Origin: Oscillospiraceae bacterium
GTDB lineage: Bacteria > Bacillota > Clostridia > Oscillospirales > Oscillospiraceae
Length of the DNA: 33,948 nucleotides
Assembly: GCA_017416325.1 (NCBI GenBank)
Contig: JAFQCV010000012.1
Span: forward strand, 1-33,948
Reading direction: 5' to 3'
This document shows positions 16,439-24,415 of the stretch, piece by piece. Numbering within the stretch: the first letter of the stretch is position 1; the number at the start of each line of letters is the position of its first letter. Both the position numbers and the translations under genes were made by a program. Below the pieces are notes generated by a model that ran no database searches, was not told the origin of the DNA, and was given only the letters and a program-made list of their open reading frames with translations.

Positions 16439-17809
16439 TTATATTTCATCCGCCAAAACTTTCTGTTTTTTCCACACGCCGGAAAGGAAATATACCATAC
16501 CGGGAATGGCGCAGCCATAGGCTGCCAGGCCGTAGCCCAACACAAAGCCAAAGAAGCCCCAGTCAAGCACAATGCCCAGAAGCCAGCTCAAACCGATCCG
16601 CAGCACCACACCGTCCAAAAGCGCCAGCACCAGGCTGAGCTTTGCGTTGCCGATGCCCTGGATAAAGGCGCTGCTGCCCCGCATAACCGCCAAAGCCGGG
16701 AACATATAGAGAATTGCCCGAATAAAATCCCGGGACATTTCATGTACCAAAGGATCGTCCGAGAAAACCATAAACAGTTGCTTTCCCAGCAGTACATAGG
16801 CCGCCATAGCTACAACTGTTAAGATTCCGGAATAGATCCACGCCCAATGCACCACCCGGGTTGCCCGTTTCGGCTCCCTGGCTGCAACATTCTGACTGAT
16901 CATGGGCATAGCCGCATAGTGGATTCCCTGGGAAATCTTATTGATAATGTCATCAATGCGAATACCCACGCCAAAGGTCGCGGAGGCTACCACGCCAACC
17001 TCATTGATCATGGAGTTGACAAACAGCATAGAAAGGTTGATACAGCCGGATTGGATGGCCATAGGCGTTCCCAGCTGCGCGATCATTTTGGTGTATCTGG
17101 GGTTAACGGCAAAGCTTTCCTTCTTAAAATCAAAGCCGAAGGATTCTTTATGCCGGTAAAGGTACACCAGGGAGAAAACAAAGGATACTGCCTGACCAAT
17201 GATGGTGGCCCAGGCCGCACCTGCCACTTCCCAGCGAAAAACGCCCACAAACAGCAGGTCCAGCGCCAAATTCACCACTGTTGCGATGCCAATAAACAGG
17301 AACGGCCGTTTGGCATCTCCCATCCCCCGCAGCACGGCGCTGACCATATTGTAGCCGGCGGTGAAGATCAGACCGATGCCGCAGATAACCAGATAATCCA
17401 AGGCAAATTTCCGGGATTCTGAGGGAATGTTCATCACATCCATGATCCAATTCCGGGCAGCCAAAAACACCCCGGTCAAAACCACCGCCAGAATCAAAAT
17501 CACAGAAAACAATGTGCCAATGATCTGATTTTGTTCTTTCCGTTTCCCCGCGCCCAGGGCCTGAGCGATCAGCACCTGCCCGGCATTGGAAAAACCAAGG
17601 CAGACCATGGTGGCAAAATTCAGGATCTGACTGCTTTGGGATACCGCAGACAGTCCCGGCGTGCCCACATATTCGCCTACCACCATCATATCGATAGTGC
17701 TGTATAGCACCTGCAAGGCGTTGGATGCCATAAACGGCAGCGCAAGCCACAGAAGCTGCTTGGAAACATTGCCCTTTGTAAAATCCTTTGCTATCTTTGT
17801 ACCAGCCAA
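16439..17809 (-). CDS. MATE family efflux transporter
   Basis: 456 residues, the typical MATE length, with about 12 hydrophobic helices in two similar halves. The N-terminus has the family pattern with LALPFMASNALQVLYSTIDM and VVGEYVGTPGLSAVS. The start is TTG at 17809, chosen because AAGGAGG lies about 7 bases upstream and no in-frame ATG fits. MATE proteins export cationic drugs or metabolites by Na+ or H+ antiport across the cytoplasmic membrane; the substrate cannot be read from sequence. It follows the HAD phosphatase gene by 34 bases on the same strand, so the two probably share a transcript. There is no adjacent regulator. Confidence 0.93.
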   Translation of the reverse strand: MAGTKIAKDFTKGNVSKQLLWLALPFMASNALQVLYSTIDMMVVGEYVGTPGLSAVSQSSQILNFATMVCLGFSNAGQVLIAQALGAGKRKEQNQIIGTLFSVILILAVVLTGVFLAARNWIMDVMNIPSESRKFALDYLVICGIGLIFTAGYNMVSAVLRGMGDAKRPFLFIGIATVVNLALDLLFVGVFRWEVAGAAWATIIGQAVSFVFSLVYLYRHKESFGFDFKKESFAVNPRYTKMIAQLGTPMAIQSGCINLSMLFVNSMINEVGVVASATFGVGIRIDDIINKISQGIHYAAMPMISQNVAAREPKRATRVVHWAWIYSGILTVVAMAAYVLLGKQLFMVFSDDPLVHEMSRDFIRAILYMFPALAVMRGSSAFIQGIGNAKLSLVLALLDGVVLRIGLSWLLGIVLDWGFFGFVLGYGLAAYGCAIPGMVYFLSGVWKKQKVLADEI

Positions 17810-17843
17810 AGCGTTCCCTCCTTACGCCGTATACGCAGATAAT

Positions 17844-18491
17844 CTACGCGCAAGAAAGCCCCGGCAGCTCAGAGAAATCGTAAATATAATAATCTGTCGC
17901 GGCCTTCATGGCATCCACATAATCGTCAGAAGACGGGTCATAGACACCACAAACCAGCATACCGGCGGCTTTAGCAGTCATGTCGGCATTGAGGTTATCA
18001 TCCAAAAACAGGACCTGGTCCACAGGCTCTCCGATTTTCTCCGCTGCCCGCTTATAGATCTCAGGGTCGGCCTTGGTGGTGTTGAAATCGTCGCAGGACC
18101 AGACATTGTCAAACAGGTCGAAGATTCCCAGTCGGTTGAGGCAGGCATCCAAGGTGATGTGGGGGCTGGCGGTAAGGATATTCAGCTTCGCCCCGGCAGC
18201 CTTCATCTCCCGCAGCACATCAATGACGTAAGGCTTTGCAGGAATGTGATGGAAATACGCATCCATCATATAGTCTTTCATAATGGTCATGATCTCATCT
18301 AAGGGCTTATTCAGACCCATCTTCTGAAAGTGCATTGCCGTACCCTGAAGTCCCAGGGGGGTGATGACCTTGACAATATCCTCTCCGTAGGGGATCTGAT
18401 TCTCCTCCAAGATCCGCAGCATACAGGACACAAAGGTGGGCATGGAATCCACCAACGTTCCGTCAAAATCGAATAAATAAGCTTTAATCAT
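17844..18491 (-). CDS. HAD superfamily hydrolase (phosphoglycolate phosphatase-like)
   Basis: 215 residues. HAD motif I is DFDGTLVDS with nucleophile D8 and acid/base D10; motif II is LTAS (about 107-110); motif III lysine is K140 in TTKADPEIY; motif IV is LFLDDN with D164/D165 for Mg2+. A helical cap lies between residues 15 and 85 (subfamily IA). These enzymes remove phosphate from small metabolites such as phosphoglycolate or sugar phosphates; the exact substrate is not deducible. The start at 18491 has GAGGTG 7 bases upstream, whereas an ATG at 18506 overlaps that ribosome site. It is the first gene of a likely operon with the MATE transporter, and is divergent from prfC. Confidence 0.9.
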   Translation of the reverse strand: MIKAYLFDFDGTLVDSMPTFVSCMLRILEENQIPYGEDIVKVITPLGLQGTAMHFQKMGLNKPLDEIMTIMKDYMMDAYFHHIPAKPYVIDVLREMKAAGAKLNILTASPHITLDACLNRLGIFDLFDNVWSCDDFNTTKADPEIYKRAAEKIGEPVDQVLFLDDNLNADMTAKAAGMLVCGVYDPSSDDYVDAMKAATDYYIYDFSELPGLSCA

Positions 18492-18527
18492 CGTATAACA
18501 CCTCATAGTAATTCCAAAACTTTTGTT

Positions 18528-18556
18528 ATTGTACCACGATGCGGCAAAATTTACAA
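18528..18556 (-). promoter_or_regulatory. Sigma-A promoter for the HAD-MATE operon
   Basis: On the minus strand TTGTAA (18551-18556), a 17-base spacer and TACAAT (18528-18533) with an upstream TGG extended -10. The start codon is about 37 bases downstream. Confidence 0.7.
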
Positions 18557-18594
18557 GATAACTTTCGACCTACGAAGATTTTTCATTTCCTCCC

Positions 18595-18623
18595 TTGTAA
18601 ACATGCCGAAAATGTGCTAAAAT
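18595..18623 (+). promoter_or_regulatory. Sigma-A promoter for prfC
   Basis: TTGTAA (18595-18600), a 17-base spacer and TAAAAT (18618-18623). It gives a leader of about 105 bases before prfC, containing a short ORF and a possible anti-Shine-Dalgarno stem. Confidence 0.7.
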
Positions 18624-18667
18624 AAATTGATTTTTTATGTATTCATTCCCTTTTACCGGAGGCAATT

Positions 18668-18691
18668 ATGTATTTTCTAACTCCCCCATAG
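18668..18691 (+). CDS. Seven-codon leader ORF ending Pro-Pro-stop upstream of prfC
   Basis: ATG at 18668, five bases after GGAGG (18658-18662), encodes MYFLTPP and stops with TAG at 18689-18691. The ribosome site is as good as that of prfC itself. Pro-Pro directly before a stop is a known poor termination context, and the gene downstream encodes a release factor. Right after the stop, TTCTCCG (18693-18699) can pair with CGGAGGA (18723-18729), the prfC ribosome site. That the ORF is translated, and that it controls prfC, is inference. Confidence 0.5.
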   Translation: MYFLTPP

Positions 18692-18692
18692 T

Positions 18693-18729
18693 TTCTCCGC
18701 CAGTAGGATGCTTGATTATAAACGGAGGA
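18693..18729 (+). promoter_or_regulatory. Possible stem sequestering the prfC ribosome-binding site
   Basis: Seven consecutive pairs, one of them G-U, between 18693-18699 and 18723-18729, with a 23-base loop, cover the whole GGAGG of prfC. The same TCTCCG can alternatively pair with CGGAGG at 18657-18662, the leader ORF's own ribosome site. A ribosome paused on the leader stop codon at 18689-18691 would cover this strand and free the prfC site. Confidence 0.4.
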
Positions 18730-18735
18730 TAAGAT

Positions 18736-20328
18736 ATGTCTGATTTGATTCAAGAGATCAGCCGACGCCGGACCTTTGCCATCATTTCCCACCCCGACGC
18801 CGGTAAAACGACTTTAACGGAAAAATTTCTGCTTTACGGCGGCGCTATCGCCCAGGCAGGTGTGGTCAAGGGAAAGAAGAATTCCCGGGCTGCCACCTCT
18901 GACTGGATGGAGATCGAGAAGCAGCGTGGTATTTCCGTAACCAGCTCTGTAATGCAGTTCCAGTACGGCGGCTTCTGCATCAACATTCTGGACACACCGG
19001 GTCACCAGGACTTCTCGGAAGATACCTACCGCACCTTAATGGCTGCGGACTCTGCCGTCATGGTCATTGACGGTGCCAAGGGCGTAGAGCCCCAGACCCG
19101 GAAGCTGTTTAAGGTCTGCGCCATGCGGCACATCCCCATTTTCACCTTTGTCAACAAGATGGACCGGGAGACGAAAGACCCCTTTGACCTCTTAGACGAG
19201 GTGGAACGGGAGCTGGGCATTGAGACCTACGCCATGAACTGGCCCATTGGCTCCGGCAAGGATTTTCAGGGCGTGTATGACCGGGAAAAGAGCCAGCTGC
19301 TGTTCTTCTCCGGACTTAACGGCAAGGCCAAGGCAGAAAAAACCGAGATCGATCTTTATGATCCCCAGGTTGCGCAGCTTCTGGACAGCGAAGCCAAGGC
19401 GCAGCAGCTTATTGACGATGTGGAGCTGCTTTCCGCCGGACGGGAAATGGATCTGGAGGCTGTTCGCAACGGTCAGCTCTCCCCGGTTTTCTTCGGCTCT
19501 GCCCTGACAAACTTCGGTATTGAGCCTTTCCTGGAAGCCTTTTTGAAGCTGACGCCCCCGCCTCTGTCCCGAACTGCCGACTGCGGCACCGTGGACGCCT
19601 TCTCCCCGGACTTTTCCGCTTTCGTGTTCAAGATCCAGGCCAATATGAACAAAGCCCACCGGGACCGTCTGGCCTTTATGCGGATCTGCTCCGGCAAGTT
19701 CCAGAGAGATACGGAATACTACCACATGCAGGGTGGCCGAAAGATGCGGCTTTCCCAGCCCCAGCAGCTGATGGCCGCGGAGCGTGAAATTGTGGAAGAA
19801 GCTTACGCAGGCGACGTGATCGGTGTTTTTGACCCAGGCATATTCGCCATTGGCGACACCATCTGTGCCCCGGGCAAGAAGTTCCTGTACTCCGGCATCC
19901 CCACCTTTGCCCCGGAGCATTTCTGCCGGGTCAGCGCCAAGGATTCCATGAAGCGCAAGCAGTTTGTCAAGGGCACGGAGCAGATCGCCCAGGAAGGCGC
20001 GATCCAGATCTTCAAAGTTCCCAATTCGGGTATGGAAGAAGTGATCGTAGGCGTTGTAGGTACTCTGCAGTTTGATGTGTTCCAGTACCGCATGAAAAAC
20101 GAATACGGCGTAGACCTGCGGATGGAAGGCCTCCCCTACGAGGAGATCCGCTTGATCGAAAGCTACCCCGGCGACCTCAGTGATCTGAATTTGGGCAGCG
20201 ATGCGGAGCTTTTAGAGGACTACCGTGGCAGAAGCCTGCTGGTATTTTCCAGCTTTTGGGCCATCGACTTTATCTGCCGCCGCAATCCCGGTTTAACACT
20301 GAAAGAAATTGTAGTCGAAGAAGGCTAA
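18736..20328 (+). CDS. prfC: Peptide chain release factor 3 (RF3)
   Basis: 530 residues, the normal RF3 length. It is a translational GTPase with G1 SHPDAGKTTLTE (18-29), a switch region with EKQRGISVTSS, G3 DTPGHQD and G4 NKMD. It starts with the RF3-typical IQEISRRRTFAIISHPDAGK. The C-terminal part keeps RF3 patterns such as VGVVGTLQFDVFQYRMKNEY, which separate RF3 from EF-G and Tet(M)-type proteins. RF3 recycles RF1/RF2 from the ribosome after peptide release, and in enterobacteria also affects stalling at proline-ended peptides. The start at 18736 has GGAGG 8 bases upstream. It is transcribed alone, with its own promoter and a strong terminator, and the leader suggests translational autoregulation. 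Confidence 0.97.
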   Translation: MSDLIQEISRRRTFAIISHPDAGKTTLTEKFLLYGGAIAQAGVVKGKKNSRAATSDWMEIEKQRGISVTSSVMQFQYGGFCINILDTPGHQDFSEDTYRTLMAADSAVMVIDGAKGVEPQTRKLFKVCAMRHIPIFTFVNKMDRETKDPFDLLDEVERELGIETYAMNWPIGSGKDFQGVYDREKSQLLFFSGLNGKAKAEKTEIDLYDPQVAQLLDSEAKAQQLIDDVELLSAGREMDLEAVRNGQLSPVFFGSALTNFGIEPFLEAFLKLTPPPLSRTADCGTVDAFSPDFSAFVFKIQANMNKAHRDRLAFMRICSGKFQRDTEYYHMQGGRKMRLSQPQQLMAAEREIVEEAYAGDVIGVFDPGIFAIGDTICAPGKKFLYSGIPTFAPEHFCRVSAKDSMKRKQFVKGTEQIAQEGAIQIFKVPNSGMEEVIVGVVGTLQFDVFQYRMKNEYGVDLRMEGLPYEEIRLIESYPGDLSDLNLGSDAELLEDYRGRSLLVFSSFWAIDFICRRNPGLTLKEIVVEEG

Positions 20329-20333
20329 ATATT

Positions 20334-20366
20334 AACCCCTGGGGGTCTGAGACCCCCAGGGGTTTT
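20334..20366 (+). terminator. Rho-independent terminator of prfC
   Basis: Perfect 15-base arms (20334-20348 and 20350-20364) built around CCCCTGGGGGTCT are followed by TTTT. It sits between the convergent prfC and glgP genes. Confidence 0.9.
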
Positions 20367-20379
20367 CTATATGCGCTGA

Positions 20380-22713
20380 TTAAAACTGAGTAGGCTCCAC
20401 GTGCCAGATCTCCTCGGCATACTGGCGAATGGTGCGGTCAGAAGAGAACTTTGCGCCGGAGGCAATGTTCATCAGGCACTTGCGGCCAAAGCCCAAACGG
20501 TCCGCATAGTCTTCGTTTGCTTTCAGCTTGGCATCCAGATAGGAAGCATAGTCCAGCAGCAGGAAGTAATGGTCTGCCTTATGCCAGGACGCGCCGTCCA
20601 GCAGCGCATGGAACAGGCCCCGCTGATCGTCATCTGTGGGAACGGTACCGTCCACCAAGGTGTTGATAGCCCGGCGCAGGCGGTCATTGACATCATAGAT
20701 GCCCCGGGCATAGTAGTCGCCCTTGGCGGCATTGATCTGCTCCACCGTATGACCGAAGATATACTCGTTTTCGATGCCAGCTTCCTTGGCAATTTCCACA
20801 TTGGCACCGTCCAAAGTACCCAGGGTCACTGCGCCATTGAGCATCAGCTTCATATTACCGGTACCGGAGGCTTCCGTGCCGGCAGGAGAGATCTGCTCAG
20901 AGATATCCGCGGCGGGAATAATATACTCGGCATAGGAACAGTTATAGTTCTGGACGAAGACCACCTTCAGCTTATCAGAAACCGCAGGATCGCTGTTGAT
21001 CCTCTTGGCGATTCGGTTGATATAGCGGATGATCGCCTTTGCCCGGGCATAGCCGGGAGCCGATTTCGCACCGAAAATGAAGGCTGTGGGATGGAAATTG
21101 GGCAAGCTGCCTTCTTTCAGCCGGAAATAGATATCTACAATGCTCAGAGCATTCAGCAGCTGCCGCTTATACTCATGCAGCCGCTTGACCTGCACATCAA
21201 AGATGAAGTCAGGGTTCAGCTGCACGCCTTCTTTTTCTGCAATCACCTTGCACAGCTGTTCCTTCTTCTGGCGCTTGATGGAATTAAACTGGATCACCAT
21301 ATCGTCATCGATCATGGGCTTCAGCTTTTCCAGCCGATCCAGATCCTTCAGGAAATCGCTGCCGATGCGGTACTTGATCATCTGGGTCAACTCGGGGTTG
21401 CAAAGGCCCATCCAGCGGCGGGGTGTGACACCGTTGGTCTTATTCTGGAAGCGCTCCGGGAATGCCTCATACCAGGCATGGAACACATCGTCTTTAAGGA
21501 TCTGGCTGTGGATCTCTGCAACGCCGTTGACATAGGAGCCGACATAGATACTCAGGTTCGCCATATGGGCGGTGTTATCCCGCACAATGAACAGGTTCGG
21601 GTGCTCGCTCTTAAGCCTGGCATCGATCCGCAGAATGATATCCACAATTTCCGGGACGACACTGCGCAGCAGCTCCAGATCCCACTTCTCCAGCGCCTCG
21701 CCCAAAACGGTATGGTTGGTGTAAGAGAAGGTCTTCTGGGCGACCTGGAAGCTCTGGTCAAAATCCATACCCTCTGCCATCAGCAGCCGGATCAGCTCCG
21801 GGATGGACATGGCGGGATGGGTATCGTTCAGCTGCACCGCATAGTACTCGGCAAAATGGCTCAGATCGCTGCCATGGGAGGACTTATAGACCCGGAGCAT
21901 ATCCTGCAGGGAGGCAGAACTGAGCACATACTGCTGCTTAATGCGCAGGCGCTTACCCTCCCAGGTAGAGTCATTGGGATACAGAACACGGGTAATATCC
22001 TCCGCCTTGTTCTTCTGGGTCAGGGCCCGCAGGTAGTCCTGATCGTTGAAGGCGTTGAAGTCCAGCTCTTCCTCTGCCTCACACTGCCACAGACGCAGGG
22101 TGTTGATGTTATCTGTACCGTAGCCAATGATCGGCACATCATAAGGAACAGCCAGAACCGTATGGTCAGGGAATTTAACCTTAACGGTATGGTTATAGCG
22201 GCGGTAAGACCAGGGATCGCCATACTTAGACCAGTCATCGGCGTTTTCCTTCTGGCTTCCGTGCTCATCAAAGCTTTGCTTAAACAGACCGAACTTATAC
22301 CGCAGACCGTAACCGGACAAGGGAATGTTAGTGGAAGCTGCGCTATCTAAGAAGCAGGCGGCAAGACGACCCAGGCCGCCGTTGCCGAGAGCTGCGTCCT
22401 CCACATCTTCCAGCACAGCCAGATCAACGCCCTTTTCCGCGAAAAGCTGCTTCATTTCGTCCAGAATACCCAGATTATACAGGTTGGAGTACACCAGCCG
22501 TCCGATCAGATACTCCGCAGAGATGTAGTAGGCCTTCCGGTAATGCATGCGGGTATGCTTGGCATTATTCCAATTTTCAGAAATCGCCATCATCACCGCC
22601 TGACCCAGCGCCTCATGCAGCTCCTGGGCCGTGGCCTCCTGCAAGGACACGTCATGGGTGTACTTCAGCTGGGCTTCCGTCCATTTCAAGATACTTACAC
22701 AATCATATTTCAT
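20380..22713 (-). CDS. glgP: Glycogen/maltodextrin phosphorylase
   Basis: 777 residues, a little under the usual 800-840. Family GT35. The pyridoxal-phosphate lysine is K622 in GTGNMKLMLNG, followed by the conserved TLDGANVEI. The N-terminal pattern with NGGLGRLAACFLDS and LSGYGLRYKFGLF is intact, and KRLHEYKRQLLN is present. It releases glucose 1-phosphate from the non-reducing ends of glycogen or maltodextrin using phosphate, in the cytoplasm. The start has GAGGAG 9 bases upstream. It follows malQ by 25 bases and must be cotranscribed with it. Together they degrade storage or imported alpha-glucan. Whether the native substrate is glycogen or maltodextrin is not resolved by sequence. Confidence 0.97.
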   Translation of the reverse strand: MKYDCVSILKWTEAQLKYTHDVSLQEATAQELHEALGQAVMMAISENWNNAKHTRMHYRKAYYISAEYLIGRLVYSNLYNLGILDEMKQLFAEKGVDLAVLEDVEDAALGNGGLGRLAACFLDSAASTNIPLSGYGLRYKFGLFKQSFDEHGSQKENADDWSKYGDPWSYRRYNHTVKVKFPDHTVLAVPYDVPIIGYGTDNINTLRLWQCEAEEELDFNAFNDQDYLRALTQKNKAEDITRVLYPNDSTWEGKRLRIKQQYVLSSASLQDMLRVYKSSHGSDLSHFAEYYAVQLNDTHPAMSIPELIRLLMAEGMDFDQSFQVAQKTFSYTNHTVLGEALEKWDLELLRSVVPEIVDIILRIDARLKSEHPNLFIVRDNTAHMANLSIYVGSYVNGVAEIHSQILKDDVFHAWYEAFPERFQNKTNGVTPRRWMGLCNPELTQMIKYRIGSDFLKDLDRLEKLKPMIDDDMVIQFNSIKRQKKEQLCKVIAEKEGVQLNPDFIFDVQVKRLHEYKRQLLNALSIVDIYFRLKEGSLPNFHPTAFIFGAKSAPGYARAKAIIRYINRIAKRINSDPAVSDKLKVVFVQNYNCSYAEYIIPAADISEQISPAGTEASGTGNMKLMLNGAVTLGTLDGANVEIAKEAGIENEYIFGHTVEQINAAKGDYYARGIYDVNDRLRRAINTLVDGTVPTDDDQRGLFHALLDGASWHKADHYFLLLDYASYLDAKLKANEDYADRLGFGRKCLMNIASGAKFSSDRTIRQYAEEIWHVEPTQF

Positions 22714-22738
22714 ATCACAATTCTCCTCAAGAGATCAT

Positions 22739-24259
22739 TTATTCTTTATTTTGACTTCCCAAACGGCCGTAAAGCACCGTCAGCGCCCGGATCCGCTGGG
22801 CAAGCTGAGGCCCTATAAATCCGTCCTTTGCGCGCCAGACCCAATTATCCCCCGTCTGTGTGCCGGGGAAATTCATTCTCCCCTCCGCTCCTAACTCCAG
22901 ATAATCCTGCATAGGAATGATACAAAGCTTACAGACTGTGGAGAAGGCTGTGCGGATGATCCCCCACACGTCCCCTTCCGACCGGGTCAGACGCATATAC
23001 TCCCGGGCATAGGCAACCGCATCAGAGGACGCGGTATCCAGCCACTGCCGGGTTGTCATATTATCATGAGTTCCGGTATAGCAGACAGCATTGACGCAGC
23101 AGTTGTGGGGCAAATAGTCAGAAGGTTCCCGGGAATCGAATGCAAAGCCCAAAACCTTCATGCCGGGATAGCCCGATTCTGCCAGCAGATCACGGACTTC
23201 CTGCGTCAAAAAGCCCAGATCCTCGGCAATCATTTCCAGCTTAGGCAGCTTTTTTTGAACCGTCCCAAGAAAATCCATTCCCGGTCCTTTGATCCACTTG
23301 CCATCCTTGGCGGTTGCCGCGCCTGCAGGTACAGACCAATAGGCTTCCAGACCGCGGAAATGATCCAAACGAACCACATCATACCAGTTTCCTGCCGCTT
23401 CTAAACGGTGGATCCACCAGCTATAGCCATCCCTCGCCATTTGATCCCAACGGTACAAGGGATTGCCCCAAAGCTGGCCGTCCTCAGAAAAGGCATCCGG
23501 CGGACAACCCGCCACCGCCTCCGGGGCTAGCTTTGCATCCAGCTGAAAAAGCTCCGGATTGCTCCAGACATCCACAGAATCATAAGGAACATAGATCGGT
23601 ACATCTCCGATGATCCGCACGCCTTTATCCCGGGCATAGGTATGCAAGGCGTTCCACTGAGAGAAAAACAGATACTGGACAAAGCAGTGGAAGCGAATCT
23701 CACTTTTGAGTTCCTGGCGCGCCTGCCAGATGGCAGAAGGCTCCCGGAATTTCAGTTTATGCTCCCACTGATACCAGGGTGCGCCTTGAAACTTTGCCTT
23801 CAGCGCCATATACAAAGAAAAGTCGGCAAGCCAGCTGCCGTTTTCTCTGCAAAAGCTGTCAAAGTCTTCTCCGCCGGCAAAGCGGTGATAGGCCGTCTGC
23901 AGCGCCGCAGTTTTACTGCGGTACTGACAGCCAAAATCCACCCGGTCTTCCCTTTCACCCCAATCAAGCGCTTTCAGCTCTTCTGTCTGAAGAAGTCCCA
24001 TTTCTACCAGAGCCTCAAAATCGATCAGATAGGGGTTGCCGGCAAAGGTGGAACAGGACTGATAGGGAGAATCTCCGAAGCCTGTAGGTGTCAGGGGCAG
24101 GATCTGCCAATTTCTCTGGCCTGCGTCATGTAAAAAATCTATAAAAGCAAACGCCTGCTTCCCCAAGGTTCCAATCCCCCAAGGGCCGGGCAGAGACGTA
24201 ATATGCATTAAAATGCCACTTTCGCGCAATGTAAATCGCTCCTTGGTTCCAAAATACAT
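22739..24259 (-). CDS. malQ: 4-alpha-glucanotransferase (amylomaltase, GH77)
   Basis: 506 residues, the standard bacterial GH77 size. The start motif RESGILMHITSLPGPWGIG matches the family N-terminus, so the ATG at 24259 is kept although no clear Shine-Dalgarno precedes it (only a GGAAG touching the ATG). Catalytic residues are visible: nucleophile D299 in VVRLDHFRG, acid/base E345 in MIAEDLG, and D399 in GTHDNM. It transfers glucan segments between maltooligosaccharides and releases glucose, supplying longer chains to the phosphorylase encoded 25 bases downstream. Cytoplasmic. First gene of a two-gene operon with a consensus -35 promoter. The weak ribosome site is the only oddity. Confidence 0.96.
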   Translation of the reverse strand: MYFGTKERFTLRESGILMHITSLPGPWGIGTLGKQAFAFIDFLHDAGQRNWQILPLTPTGFGDSPYQSCSTFAGNPYLIDFEALVEMGLLQTEELKALDWGEREDRVDFGCQYRSKTAALQTAYHRFAGGEDFDSFCRENGSWLADFSLYMALKAKFQGAPWYQWEHKLKFREPSAIWQARQELKSEIRFHCFVQYLFFSQWNALHTYARDKGVRIIGDVPIYVPYDSVDVWSNPELFQLDAKLAPEAVAGCPPDAFSEDGQLWGNPLYRWDQMARDGYSWWIHRLEAAGNWYDVVRLDHFRGLEAYWSVPAGAATAKDGKWIKGPGMDFLGTVQKKLPKLEMIAEDLGFLTQEVRDLLAESGYPGMKVLGFAFDSREPSDYLPHNCCVNAVCYTGTHDNMTTRQWLDTASSDAVAYAREYMRLTRSEGDVWGIIRTAFSTVCKLCIIPMQDYLELGAEGRMNFPGTQTGDNWVWRAKDGFIGPQLAQRIRALTVLYGRLGSQNKE

Positions 24260-24300
24260 CTTCCGGAAAAAGAAGGATGCATAAAAATCGCCACGGTAAA

Positions 24301-24329
24301 AGATTAATATGTTTTCGGCATTTTGTCAA
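24301..24329 (-). promoter_or_regulatory. Sigma-A promoter for malQ-glgP
   Basis: On the minus strand a perfect TTGACA (24324-24329), a 17-base spacer and TAATCT (24301-24306). The malQ ATG is about 40 bases downstream. Confidence 0.75.
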
Positions 24330-24361
24330 GAGAAAGTCTGTTTATGGCAGTAAAATCCAAG

Positions 24362-24404
24362 CAAAAAAAGCAAAAGAAAACGAGCCTGCCAAAGGCAGGC
24401 TCGT
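24362..24404 (-). terminator. Rho-independent terminator of the ABC ATPase gene
   Basis: Eleven-base arms ACGAGCCTGCC and GGCAGGCTCGT (24380-24390, 24394-24404) with a 3-base loop. On the minus strand they are followed by a long T-rich tail (24362-24379). Confidence 0.92.
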
Positions 24405-24415
24405 ATGTAGTATAA

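Noticed and set aside
19192..19920. 242-codon minus-strand frame inside prfC
   Set aside because: It overlaps the unmistakable RF3 gene completely and shows no family motif.
20401..22350. 649-codon plus-strand frame opposite glgP
   Set aside because: glgP on the minus strand has full family motifs and a PLP lysine; the opposite frame is a mirror of a codon-biased gene with no ribosome site or recognisable domain.
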